A DNA stretch of 64,000 nt from Anarhynchus alexandrinus. Its lineage: Eukaryota; Chordata; Aves; Charadriiformes; Charadriidae. The notes under the pieces were generated by a model that ran no database searches, was not told where the DNA came from, and worked only from the letters and a program-made list of their open reading frames with translations. The stretch lies in assembly GCA_008711295.1 (NCBI GenBank), contig VUYV01000289.1, forward strand, positions 837,532 to 901,531, written 5' to 3'. The position numbers were made by a program, and so were the translations under genes. Below, one piece after another: positions 21,026-33,340 of the stretch. Numbering within the stretch: position 1 is the first letter of the stretch; the number at the start of each line of letters is the position of its first letter.

Positions 21026-22454
21026 TTTTGTTTTTTTTTTCCGAGAAAAATGTCCAGGGTGAGAGCTGTGGTCCCTGGGTTGGCTCCTGCGAAGTTTCTT
21101 TATGGGGACTTTGCCCCTCACGTTGTGCGTGCTTCCACACGCCACGCACACCAACTGTAAAAAGAAGAAAAAGAGTTATGTAATCATTTTCAGTGCTAGG
21201 ATGGCACTAGATTTTTTTTTAAGGGTGAAAAAGAGTACTTGGAGTGGAGTAAAGTTGCTTGGACCCTACGGAATTTACAGTGGCAGAAGCCATCTACCTA
21301 AGACTGAACAGAAACAGATCACTGAAATTTTGTCTCAGCGAGAAACTCAAAAAACACTTGCAATCTCTTCCCCGCTTTGACTGGTGCTCTCCAGTGAAAT
21401 TTAGTTCGTATTTAAGGGTACGCAAGGGAAAATCTTTTCAAGAGGGAGTATAATTGGACCCTAAAAAGTCATGTAAAAACGACCTGATTTTTTTCCAGGT
21501 TTGGCTCTCGGGTTTTTCCATTCAATACACTGAAAGTTATTCTGGAGGGATTGTATTTGTTGGGTTGTGTGAAAATATTAACTTAACATATTATATGGAA
21601 TATAAATCAGAAAGACTGTAACAGTCAAGATTTAAAAAATAGGATACCATTTTAGAATTATTAATATTGTAGATTATTCTTTGAACAGTGTATTTTGCTA
21701 ACGTGCCTGGAAACAGGAAAACTTTGATGTACTTCTCGTGTGGCCATTTTATGTTCAGAAGATCTGGAAAGGTGGACATGAACTTTTAGATGAAATTGCT
21801 TTTACGTAGAGCTGTAAATTTATGACTATTAAAAAAGAAGTTTTGCTACTGCCATCAATTACCTGCATAACTGTTAAATCTCAAAGCATAGTTCCACTCT
21901 GTTCAACAGTGAAACTGTTTCTCTTTTGGACGTTTAAAATATCTTCATACTAATTGCATCAATCTCACTGTGTTTGCTGGTGTGACATTTTATTCCTCAG
22001 GAAAAGAAAGTCATAATCCAAAGCTTTAAATAGCCAATAAAAATTAAAATACCAAAGGAACCAGTACTGTGAACATCTAGCACTTTCTTCTCATTTCACT
22101 CTCCCTCCCTCCCCTCCCCCCTGAAAAAAAGAAATTAATGCGTTTAATGGCAGAGAGGTGTTGTGGCGATAAGAAGGGGTTGAAAGTCTTGTGAAATGGG
22201 GGGGGAGTCAAGAACAAAGCAAACTACATAATTCTTAAGATGTGTTATTATCTATTCAAATATTTAAATTTCTGTGTATTTAACATTAGCTTTTGATAAT
22301 GAGTTTTGAGAATTAAACTTTGCTTATGCAGTTAGTAAAAGGGTCTTGTAGTATGACTGAAGAGCTATGTAATAACTCGTTTCATTATAATTGTATCTTT
22401 GTGAGCTCATTTGAAACCATGAAAAGGAAGCCAAGTGAGCTTAAAATTCTCGAC
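21026..22454. other. Intron sequence without recognised features
   Basis: Ordinary AT-rich intron DNA. A short G run occurs at 22199-22206. No gene or RNA recognised. Confidence 0.5.
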
Positions 22455-22545
22455 TGTGTTTAGAGCACTAGTTGGGGACTCAGAACTTGTGGCTCATTAC
22501 CTTGTTTTAGTTTGCCTACCTGTAAAGGGGGACCAAAAAGGAACA
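22455..22545 (-). repeat. Ancient MIR/CORE-SINE-like fragment
   Basis: Reads tagagcactagttggggact cagaacttgtgg ... ttttagtttgcctacctgta aaggggg. This parallels the reverse strand of MIR-type SINEs, 'tagagcactggactgggactcaggagacctggg ... cctcagtttccccatctgtaaaatgggg', in the right order. Spacing is shortened in the middle. Confidence 0.55.
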
Positions 22546-25500
22546 TACATATATGTATAGATTTAATTTCCTGCTTTGTTTATTAGGCCTAGTGCTTGTC
22601 CACCTCTTTGAGAAACTCAGGTTTTTTTGCTTTTTCACTGAAAGTTTTTAATGATCGTTTGCTACATGCAAATATAACTCCTGAGAGTTATAAGACAAGC
22701 AAATGAGGAATAAAATCTATGTTTACAGGAGGAGGACATAAAGCTAAGTCAAGGCAACAAAGGCAGTTGGAAGAAGAGCCAGAAGGAAACTGAAGGCGCT
22801 ATAGTCATTTGCTCAGATAACAAGATGACACATCTGTAATTAGTGCTTGTCTTGCAGCATTGCCCAGAGGTCCCAGATCAGGGCCCAGTTTCATAGCAGA
22901 CTCTTCACATTCAGATCATAAAATGTCGGTCTCTACCCCTAAGACCTCAGTGTTTAAACAAAGAGGTTACTCTTAACTGTATCTGTGTGTATGAGGTATT
23001 TTGATCAAGAGGCGAGGGATGTTGGCTGCGATACCACGAGCCTTTGGAGAAAGAAACTGAGATTAAACCTCAGGAAGACAAAACCTGTGCTGAACTGCTT
23101 CTAGTATTTGAAAGATCTTCAGTCTGTACTACTCTCTTGGGCTGCTGAAATCTCAGTCATGCAAAGAGACAGCACAAGGCCTGGGTAACCACTGGGTCAC
23201 TGTAAACCCTGATGTGATTTCAGAGGAGCAGCTGCTAGGAATGTGGCCCCAACATATTTTACTTGGCCAGAAAGAGAATGAGTGATATCTTGAGATCTTT
23301 TTCAAGAGTTGTGAGGAGTTTTTCTACTATTCTTTGATCTCCTGTGGTATCCAGAAATAATCGTAGTCCCTAGAGCGTGTATGTGCTTGTCAGTGTGTCC
23401 CCTGGAGAACAATACATCCAAAAGGTAGCAAGGCCATGCCCCACCCACCTACAAATCCAAATGTGCTCAGCAGGGACAGGCTGTACTCTCTAAGGCAATA
23501 AAGGAAAAGGGACAGTTTCCTGCAGGACTAAGCCTCTGTAATATGAATAAACTCAAGGGGATTTATTTTTATGCAAATCCCTTAAAGATGCTATTCTTTG
23601 GAGGTGTGAGGAATGCTCAGCTCACATCACACTTTGGAAGCGTGGTGATGTGAGGAGATGCTCAGCCAAAGACGAATAAAAGAAAGGGCACTGAGTTCTT
23701 TACAGATAATGTCTCGTATTAATCTAACACATTACACTGCAGAGACAGAACAGCTCCCCATTCAAATACGAGCAACAAATACAAAGCCTATATACTTGCA
23801 GTATTTATGTACCAGGGTTTTACATTGTATACAATTTCCTCGTTGCTAAGTAGAACAGGAATCTATGCCCCATTGTTTTTCTGTAGGATTAGGACTTGTC
23901 TGCTCTTGGGTGCTACATTGGGTCACTTCTGAGAATGGGTCTTCAGGTTCATTTAAATACTTCAGACGTTACCCACCATCTCAGGGATATCTGGATCCAT
24001 CATTGTCTTATCTGCCCAGTGATCTTGCACCAAGAAAGCTGACTCCATTCTTATTTCTTTTTCATTGAGGCCACTTTCTTGGGTGTTTCACATAAAACTT
24101 ACCCAAACTTGTTGAAGCTCTATTGTTCCATGCAGGTTGTAGCCAGAGAAGTAGCATGCTGAAAGGGACAGGGTACAGAGAATCTGTTTTCTTCTTCTTG
24201 ATGCTGTAGGGCTGTCCTGTTAGGCACAAATAGCTTGAGAATTTTTTTTTGCCAGTGTAATTCATACTGGTCCTAAATTTACCACAACCGTTTGTATGTT
24301 CTGTTGACATACAACACATCTGAACCCACAGTACTGTTTGATGATGAAACAGTTGTGTTATAAATCTGTTATTATTTAAATGTATTTCTTGTTTTTGCTT
24401 TTCCTTCCTGTTTTTTTTCCGTCTTTTACTGTCAGTGTCTCAGTGCCATAGCAGTTATCATAGTGTTTCTGTACAGGAGACAAAGATCTACTTTACCTAC
24501 TCTTTATGTCTGCCTCTGTAATCAGCTCATCTTTGGTTCACATGTAGGAAGAAAGACCATATATATCCATTCATTCGTATAGATATAGAGGGAGTTCTTC
24601 CTGTCCTGACAGTCAGAGGCCCCTTCCCAGTGAGAGAAACATGCAATTACTCTCTCAGGTTTTATATTACAAGCTCAGGTTAATGAACTAGATTAGAGGC
24701 TTCACCTATCTGATACTGACCTAGCATTTCCATGTTCCCTCCCTTCCTCCCTCCCTCCAGTAGTTTCTCATTGTACCTAGTTAGCACAGTGATTTGAGTA
24801 TTACTCTGAACATCTCAACTGCTCTACGGTTGAGTACACTGCTGTGCATTTTAAGCCTTGATGAAGCAAAACTGAAAAGACTCAGCATTTAGGTTTGGAC
24901 TGGAAAAGCTCTTGGAGATCAGCTGCTTATCTGAACGAACTGTGTATGACCCACACTGTAAGTCTCACGGGATCATGTGAGATGTCCAATAATTTTCCTC
25001 TTGGATGAGCATACCCAGAGAAAAGTCTACACGAAGCTATGAAAGGTGCTTTTTGATTCGAGACTACCAGGCATTTGGTATGTATATTGGAGGGGGTGGA
25101 TAAAAGCTTGTTTAGAATCTGTGATGCTATCGGTGTGAAATTTTTCGATTGAGTAGACAGTTCTTGTTTGGTAATGGTGGAACACAGTCTTCTCCTTATT
25201 TTTACTTTTCCTTGAGCGTGAGATGTATTAGTGAACTATCAAAGAAGAAGTTCCTTTTTGAGCCAGAGGTCATACATTATAATTTATTTTCTGGTCTGGC
25301 TTGTCAGCTTTGTCTCAGGGGTCAAAATGGTTGCATAAATTTTCTAATAATCTTTGTACATATTTGTTCACTTCACTTTCAGGAAGAGCTTTTTGTCTAG
25401 CAAAACACTAACCTTATTTCTAAAGAGTTAATTATCTACTATTCCAGGAGGGCAGACAGCAATTTCGTTCCAAAGGAGTAAATAAAATGAGTAATAGATG

Positions 25501-25894
25501 TGTGTAATACTACACCATCTAAGGAAAGAGCATTACTTAGGTTAAGTTGAAGTTAATCTAAACCAGTGGTATAATGTAGAGTCAGGCTGAGAAGATAAAC
25601 TTCAGACGAAGAAACATGTTTTTAGTAATGCAGAAGAAAAATCTTGCTGGTCAGTGTTGATTTCTTGTTTTACTGATGAAAAATTAGCATTTTACCTGCA
25701 GAGAAAAGACTCAGATGTGTTGCTAAATATGTAATGATTTCAGTAGAGAGATATAAGTTTTCGGAGATGGGGATTTTTTAAAAATTCTAATAACTTTAAG
25801 AAAAGTCAGTGATAGTCAGAGTAGTCCATCTGATTGGCTTGCAAAAGTATACACTTACGCTCAGAAAATCTTATTTTTTTGTTTTGTTTGTTTT

Positions 25895-26140
25895 ATATGA
25901 TGAATAATAACAACTTAATATTATGATCTTAAACGTTATTATTTACAAGCATTAACATTACACACGCTGTACAAGCCTTAATTAGTTCGTCTAACTTCTA
26001 TATTTAGTATGTAGATAAATCCTTATTAATGGTGACAGAAAGGATGATGCAAGATAAAGTTTTTGTTTAAGACCACACACTTAAGTGAAGCCTGGAACTG
26101 AATGTTGGACATGCTGGTACCCAGTCATGTGCTATTATTG
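25895..26140 (+). repeat. Ancient MIR/CORE-SINE-like copy
   Basis: Successive blocks match the MIR-type order: ttatttacaagcattaacat near the start (compare 'ctttacaaacattaa'), then gtttaagaccacacacttaa gtgaagcctggaactgaatg (compare 'cccaaggtcacacagcaagtcagtggcagagctgggaatagaac'), then tggtacccagtcatgtgcta (compare 'tcccagtcctgtgcta'). Strongly diverged but co-linear. Confidence 0.5.
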
Positions 26141-26884
26141 TCAATTCTATTGTTTCTCTTATGTGTTATGGTACTCTCAAGATGGTGACTTTCTGTCTTC
26201 TTCTGCAGTGTTACCGTGCTAGCAATTCCCCAAGTATCACACAAGACACAATAGATAAGAGTCAAATGGTTTCAGGACGAACAGAAGGAAAAGGTGACCA
26301 ACCAAATGGAATTAGAGGAGAAAATAGCTGACTTAATTTATTAGTGTAACAAAGGCTAGAACCATCCTCTACAGAATGTAGGTACTAATCCAATACAGTT
26401 CAGTGTAATTTTCAGGTAGGTAAGATACTACATTACAGACAAATGTCATGCAGAGTTTTCTGAAAATTTCTATCAGATCAGTTTGTGTCTGGTCTGGTTT
26501 TTTAATCGACTCGTCCATGCCTGTGCCTCCCATTAGAAAAAATTACTTAGAACTGCTGACTGCAGTATAGTTTTCATGCAAATTCTGGTGATGGCGTTTT
26601 ACCTTCCAGGGTTGTAAATTTTCCATGGACCTGCAAAATTCTTGCAATAAAAAAGAGAACTTTTCATAAATCATTTCACATGCATATGTGTAAGACATAA
26701 ATATAAAAGCTAAGAGCTAATCAGCGATCCTGGCAGTTGCATTTTTTGAGGAGCCTTGTCCAAAAGAATAATTTTGAGCACCTTTCTGGAACTCACCTCA
26801 AATGGGCACTCACTAGTCGCCTTGTCCTGTCTCAACCTAGCCAGAAATGCATTTAAGGCGCACGTGTTGTAATAGTGATAATGA

Positions 26885-26975
26885 TACCAACTTGTTTGTG
26901 ACCTCAGACAACTGATAAGCATACTTAGTTTTCCTTAGCTGTAATTTGGGTGATAATATTTACATGCCTAGGGAA
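26885..26975 (-). repeat. Ancient MIR/CORE-SINE-like fragment
   Basis: Contains tttgtgacctcagacaactg followed by cttagttttccttagctgta atttgggtgataatatttac. The expected reverse-strand MIR text is 'tgtgaccttgggcaagtcac ... tcagtttccccatctgtaaaatggggataataatactta'. Confidence 0.5.
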
Positions 26976-29404
26976 AATAAGGAGGGCATGACTAGACAGT
27001 GTAAAATCTGTAGATGTGCAGAGTGTGAAAACCAGTTAGTTGGAGAGGTATGAATAAAATCTGGGAGTTCCTTGTTCCTAATTCTTGTACAGTCCACTAG
27101 CGTTGGCTGCCGTGCAGAGAAATGAGACATACTGTGGATTGTTTAGGTTTAATTTCACGTGGTGCACTGAGGAATTTTCAACAGTCTAAAGTTTTTCATA
27201 ATGTTAAAATGGCTTGTGAGGAGGGTTGTAAAATCGCAGAAAGGGAAATAAATAAAACAATACCACGTGTATGTTAACAGATTTTGAGGTGGTTTTGTGA
27301 GGTGAACACAAGGAAAGAAAGTTGGCTTTTGAATCCAAAAATCAGAAAGGAAAGTTTTCACTCATACTGATAGTAAAGCTGTCATGTGATTATATTTTTA
27401 ATGCTATGAAACCTAAGTTCTGATATTATGTGGAGAGGAATAAAAGACACTAAACTTGAAAGAAAAAAGTTTGGCGCACCTTTTAAATGCACTTTATTTA
27501 AAGATGTATTTCTCTTTCACCAACTTTTCCCTATTTCATTTTCACTACTGTCTGCCTGAGTACATGTTTGCCTCTGTCAATTTGAACCATCTAATTTTTT
27601 GTTTAGATGGTTGCTAGACATACCTTTTTTTGAGCATTAGCATTAGAAGAAGCCAGACTACCAAATTATTTCTTATGTTGTAATCTTGGAGGTGATGCAA
27701 ACGTCTGTTGTCCTGGGTTGGGGTTGTTTTTTTGGATTTTTTTTTTTTGTCACATTAATTAGCTGCAGAGTAATGATAGGAGAAAAATATTTTTATAAAG
27801 CAGGTAAATATTTGCTGTGAATGAAATACATAAATATCATTTGTCTATTTTGAGGGTCAAAACTGTCAATCTGATTAATTTGCTTTCTTTATTTTCCACC
27901 CCTATCTGTTCTCATTCATTAATGTAAAGAATTCTGAGTTATGAATTTCCCATCACAATGGAAAATATAATCGTCTCTCTTGAAAAGCACAAGATATTTA
28001 TTTTGTCCTTCTTTTAATAATACAAAACTAACAAAGCTTAAAATAAATACGCAAAAGCATAACATTCTTGTGTTCAGGGACAAAATCAGGTGTATAAAAA
28101 TGTAATATATTAGACCAAGTTTTGTTTTGGTCAGGTATAAATGTGTTTACCTTACTTTAACTTGTAAGGATGCATCACCTCAGTGGAATAATGTAATTGA
28201 GTGAAGACTACTAATCTTTAAGTGAGTCTGCCCTTGGGTCTTGAACCTTCAATTTGCTCTGTGTTAATAGATTCCTTCATGCATGTGGAACATCTTACTT
28301 TGCTTTCCCCAACCTCCTCCAAATTCAAAAAGATTATTTCTACAGAGAGTAGTTTCCACTGTGAAAGCACTTTTAAACTACAAAATTTTTCAGAGCAACA
28401 GTTGGGGCACTGTTTTGATGACACAGAGTACGCCTCATTTGTCATAGGAAGTTATCAGTTTCTGCTCACTAATCAAAGAGTGGCTTCATGATATTTATCA
28501 ATGCAGGACCATGCACCGATTTTCGGCTGCTTTTGTTTCTGTTGGCTTCATAATTGGTAAATTGATGTTCTGAACTGTTGTTTCTCTTGGACATTACCTG
28601 TTGACAGACTTCCTCTGTACTGATTGCTAAAGCACTAAGTGTGCTTGTTTAACTTCATTATTGCCTGTATCTCTTGGGGCCACTTTGTTGTTAGCATCCT
28701 GTTTTACCGAAGAGCTCTGTACAAATCCAGTTTTCTAACAAAAATTTAGGATTGGTATTGACTTTACTGCACTTTCCCAGACTTCTGGTACTTTAAGGTC
28801 GAGGCAGATAACTAATCATGTTTGTTTACCCATGAAGGCCACTACAGGTGTCAGACAAAGATCTGAGTTATTTTTGGAACTGCACTTGTGGACGGTCACA
28901 GTACTTTTGCTGACACTCATACTGTTCATAAGATTCAGGTACACGGTAAAACACAAAAGTCAAGCTTCATGTTACTCAACTTGAGCCATTGAAAATTTAG
29001 GTATCTAGTCATCTTGGTACTCTTTGTAGTTAATGGATACATCTAAACACTTCCAGAGGGCAATTCATTCATCCTTAGACAGGCTTTCAGTATGGGATTA
29101 GTCACCCTTTTGGAGGTGCCTATCTTAAGCCACTGATTACAGAGGAAGGTCAGAAAATTATCTTTGACTACACATCTACATTTTAAATAGCTTAAGGTAG
29201 ATGACATGAGCTCCACCCCAGTCACTTTCAAAGGGAAGGCCTTCATGGAGCATGCTTAGACTTTGTAGAGCACCTAATTAACCATCTTTTGTACCATTCA
29301 TTTTAGAAATTAAAAAGGCAATAGTGAATCGAGAGGTGAATTACAGGTGGATAATCTATGATTAAGGGAGAACCGTCCTAATAGCATGGATGTTTTCCCT
29401 GCCC

Positions 29405-29470
29405 CTGCCACAAAATTCCTACGTGATGTTGAGCAAGTCACATAAACCGCAGTTTACAAAAGAGGTTACT
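29405..29470 (-). repeat. Ancient MIR/CORE-SINE-like fragment
   Basis: Reads cgtgatgttgagcaagtcac ataaaccgcagtttac, resembling the MIR reverse-strand 'tgtgaccttgggcaagtcacttaacctc...cagtttcc'. Short and diverged. Confidence 0.4.
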
Positions 29471-29844
29471 CACTGCATGTTCCTCATTTGCTAATTCAGT
29501 GTCCTGTAATCTGTTTTGCACAAGGGCTGAGCAAAGGAAGTTTATGGATGTCCTGCTTTGGACGTGTCTATAGATATCAATTCAGCTAGCCCAAGTGGGA
29601 ACTTAAACGAGTGGATAGCTTTGACCTAAACCTTTTTGAGCTTTGGTTTGTAAAAGGGAGTTCTCTCCCTACAAGAGTATGTGGAGATAAATTCAGTAAT
29701 GTGTCAGCTTGTGAAGCAATTTAATATCTGTTGATAAAAGACATATAGCAGAAGATTAAATTAAAAAATATGTTTTCTATAAAGGGTGGTACTGTACATA
29801 GGAGAGAAGGTATAAAATTAACACATACTGAACAAATGTAAGTA

Positions 29845-29892
29845 ATAAGGGCCAGATTTATGAAGGAGACTTTGGTACCTAAATGTCATTGT
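29845..29892. repeat. Ancient sauropsid interspersed repeat fragment
   Basis: aataagggccagatttatga followed by ggtacctaaatgtc resembles the reverse of the repeat seen at 9561 ('gggccagatttttaaaggtatttaggtgcctaa'). Weak match. Confidence 0.35.
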
Positions 29893-30941
29893 AGTTATCT
29901 AAGACAAGCTTTAAGAACTTCTGCTGTCCACAACATTGTGATTAAATCCTGAGGTAGTAGCATTTCGACTGGCAGTACTCCCCAGCCACCTCTAGTCCCA
30001 TCACGTTTTACACTGGTCCTGAAAACCCTGTAGTTATGTGCCTCCCTCAAACCTTACCAAAACTAAAAAAAAAAAAAAAGTCAGTCTTTTAGATTTTTGA
30101 CCATGAGGTCCCATCTAAAAGCCTTGTTTAGGGCATGTGCAACAACACACAAAGTGCAGCCAGGCACCCTGGTGGCCAGAACACCCCTGTGAGATGCCCA
30201 CCATGGCACTCTTACCGTGTATTTGTCAGGAAAGTCCTGTCAAGGTATTCTAAACTGAAATTCTCTCAGTATTTCCTGATGAAGCTGTTCCATTTTGTGC
30301 TGGCTTGTATGAGTTACAGTAACCCACAGAAAGACAAAGATTCCTGTTGAAGGCTTCAGTGGGAGAAGGACATCGGGCTTTTGGTTGCTGTTCTAATTAA
30401 TATTGATTTTTTTATGCAGTGAACATCTGAATGTAGTCTAACATTACCCAAGTCCTGCCCTTTTGTTCATGTTTTTGACTACTTTAGGTCAGTTCCTGCT
30501 GAACTTGCTGGTGTGAGCAAATCTCGTTGTTAGGAGTTGAACTTTTTGTGGAAGTTTAGGTGTCCAAGAGTGGATTATGAATTCCAGCAGTAGGGAAGAC
30601 ATCTGAAAATTGTAACACTCAGTGTCTGCAATGCCTCAGCACCTTCTGTAGCTTTGGCAAAACTGAGTATTGTCTCTTGTATGCGTTCAAGTGAGGCAGG
30701 GGTACGACGTAAGGGAGAGAATGCACCTTGCGATGGATACTCTGAATCAAACTCATTTTCGTTGAACTAAGTAGTATGGAAAACTTTAACACCAATGCTT
30801 AACATTTTTGAGTGCTTGACTGCAACTTAAGCATATTTCTTTCTGCTAAAGCTTTTGTGCATGGTAGGCATATATTCAGTATATAAATGCATATATGACA
30901 GTTTGTGTTGTATGTGATCAAGTAATGCATATGTGTAGCAC

Positions 30942-30967
30942 ATAAGATATACCGTCACATATCTTAT
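30942..30967. repeat. 9-bp perfect inverted repeat
   Basis: Arms ataagatat (30942-30950) and atatcttat (30959-30967) flank the 8-nt loop accgtcac, within an AT-rich stretch full of atgcatat-like words (about 30860-31090). Likely incidental to the composition. Confidence 0.6.
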
Positions 30968-33139
30968 TATAGATCTAACCCGCATCATCTACATCTAAAA
31001 TACAATAAAATATATTACAAACCCCAAATCTTCATATGTATAAACAGTATGTGCAGAAATAGCCACTTCTGTAAATTGCATATGCATCTACATATTACAA
31101 AACTGGGTATGTAGAAAGGTTCTTTAAAAGTCAGAAGTGACAAACAGAATGTGAACATGTCACGGAAGAATGCTAAATATGTATATTTCTCCAAACATCA
31201 CAGAGTTGTTCACATGGCAGAAGGAAGGATGCCTTCAGTCAGCTGTCACTGCGGTATCCATTCAGCTTCTGACGTGCTGTGTTAGAAGTAAACTACCTTT
31301 TTATCCTCCCTGAGTTATGAAGTCATCTGAATTGCTCATATGTTGAAAGGATCCCCACCTGCAAAGACATTTGGATATGTGAAATAAAGAAACATTGGAT
31401 TAATTTGCATGTTGACTCAGTCTGACTTTCTGTGAACTAAAGACAACAAGGAGCTTGCAGTGTCTTTCTGGTGTCACAGCCTTCATGGGATAATCACTAT
31501 CCTGCCATAGATGGATCTAGCCCCATTATTTCTTGGGCTTGCCTTGGTCTTTGGCCACAGACACGTGGCCTCATTTAGCTTCATCTGGGCTCACTGCAGG
31601 TTTTTGGCCCACACTTGCTCTCACTATTCAACATAATACCTTTTCCAGGGTTTACCATCTTTTCAGCTGCATCAAATTTTTGAAAGATTTGTTCCTAAAA
31701 CTGTTCAGTCACATTCAGGTGGGTTATCTTAGAGGGTTTAACAAGGCTTTTATCTTTATGCTCTAATTTGTCATGACTCATGTGATTTGGAGTACAGTCA
31801 GACAAGCAGCTCAGCTCCAGTAGAAGGGTTGTGATGGACAACTGACATGGCTATGAGCCTCTTCAGGTGGCCTCAGCTGGAAACTCATTATCTGTACTTA
31901 TTATCTCTTTTCGAGAGCAGTTTTTGAGTTTAAGTCATGATCATTCAAATATTTTAGGATTCAAATGGCTTTTTATCTGAATCATGGAATGTCTTTCCTC
32001 TGCGGTCAGCTTCCTTCACCTTCTCACAGCTAAAAATTGTGTATGTGTACTACTGGAAACTATTCTCTGTATCTCTCTCTTGCCTACACTTTCTTCTTTA
32101 CATTGATCCAGTGAATTTCCCATTACTCTTGATCTTTATGATCCAGCATTAACCTTGGTTCCAGACAGCAATTCCTTCCTTTTTGCCTTCCCTATCTCTA
32201 TTGCTCAGCTGGCTAGAACTAGTTTTGCAAGCTCCTGTGCCCTCTTTAGCATATCCATTGCTGGGGCAGAGCACAGTTGGTAAAGTTAACAATTTATTTC
32301 ATTTGTTCAGTCGCTTCTTCAGAGACTATGTGATGATATTTCAGAGACCCTATCAGCCTGTGCTAACCACATATTGAAGCATTCATTGATAAGCAATTTT
32401 AGAAAATTACTTGAAAGCATAAGCTGCACAAATCTCTCAGATTGTCAATGGGCACTAAAATGCTTCAGGTTTCTTTTTTAAAAATTTATGTCCACTCTTC
32501 TTGTTAGCATAATTATGTATCTAGTACTCAATTTAGCTCTTTAAGGTCAAGATTTATGTAAGAGTCCACTTCATCATCTCATTTTTTTTCTTTCAGCTCT
32601 TCAAATATTGTAAGTAATGGAACACATTTGTCACTGAATTATCTTTCAGAAAGTTTGAGGGAGAAATTTGAAAAAAAAAGAAGAAAAAAGAATAGATTGT
32701 AAATGAGGTCTTGATAGAACCCCTTTTGAGGTGACATCTTCAATATAATTTAATGAAAGCAAATGAAAAGGGGAAGATCATACAGTATAATTTCATAGTG
32801 GGGTGGTTCATGCTCTGCAAAATTTATTGCAATAAATACAGAAAAAAATTAAACCCCATCCTGCCTTTCTCACTCCCAGCAAACTGCAAAGAGATACTCA
32901 AAGTAGGTTTTATGATATACAAAAAAAGCTATTTTGAAAGACGGTTAGATGTCAAAAAGTTAAGAAAGGTTGATGTTTGATGGGGTAGCTGAACAGATCT
33001 AAGAGGCTTGCTGTTGCACAAAGGACAGTCCTAAGCCCCTTTTCCAGACTCCTGACCATTCTGCCATTTCCTTTGCACTGGTACTATTCTCACCTGACAC
33101 CATAGAACCCAACTCAGGGAGCACTACTGAAAAAAAATG

Positions 33140-33340
33140 TTTTTCCTTTTTTTCTCCTTTTTTCCCTTTTTTCCTTCCCCTCCCTTTCCCCCCTTTTTCC
33201 CCCTTTTTTCCTTTTTTATTCCTTTTATTTCCATTTTTCCTTTTATTTCCTTTATTTCCCTTTTCCCACTTTTGCCCCTTTTTCTCCTTTTTCCCCTTTT
33301 TTATTTTTTTTTTATCTTTTTCATTTTTTTTTCTCTTTTC
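33140..33340. repeat. 201-bp polypyrimidine/polypurine tract
   Basis: Nearly pure C and T on the + strand, built from irregular units like ccttttttccc; bases 33140-33217 are 78 pyrimidines without interruption, and after that only scattered A and one G occur. The minus strand gives a Lys/Gly/Glu-rich open frame with no biological meaning. Such tracts can adopt triplex (H-DNA) structure if mirror symmetric. It lies in the RASSF9 intron. Confidence 0.9.

Noticed and set aside
19709..21154. Long minus-strand open frame of 481 codons
   Set aside because: About half is the N gap, and the rest is a CpG island where stop codons are rare. No domain or splice support.
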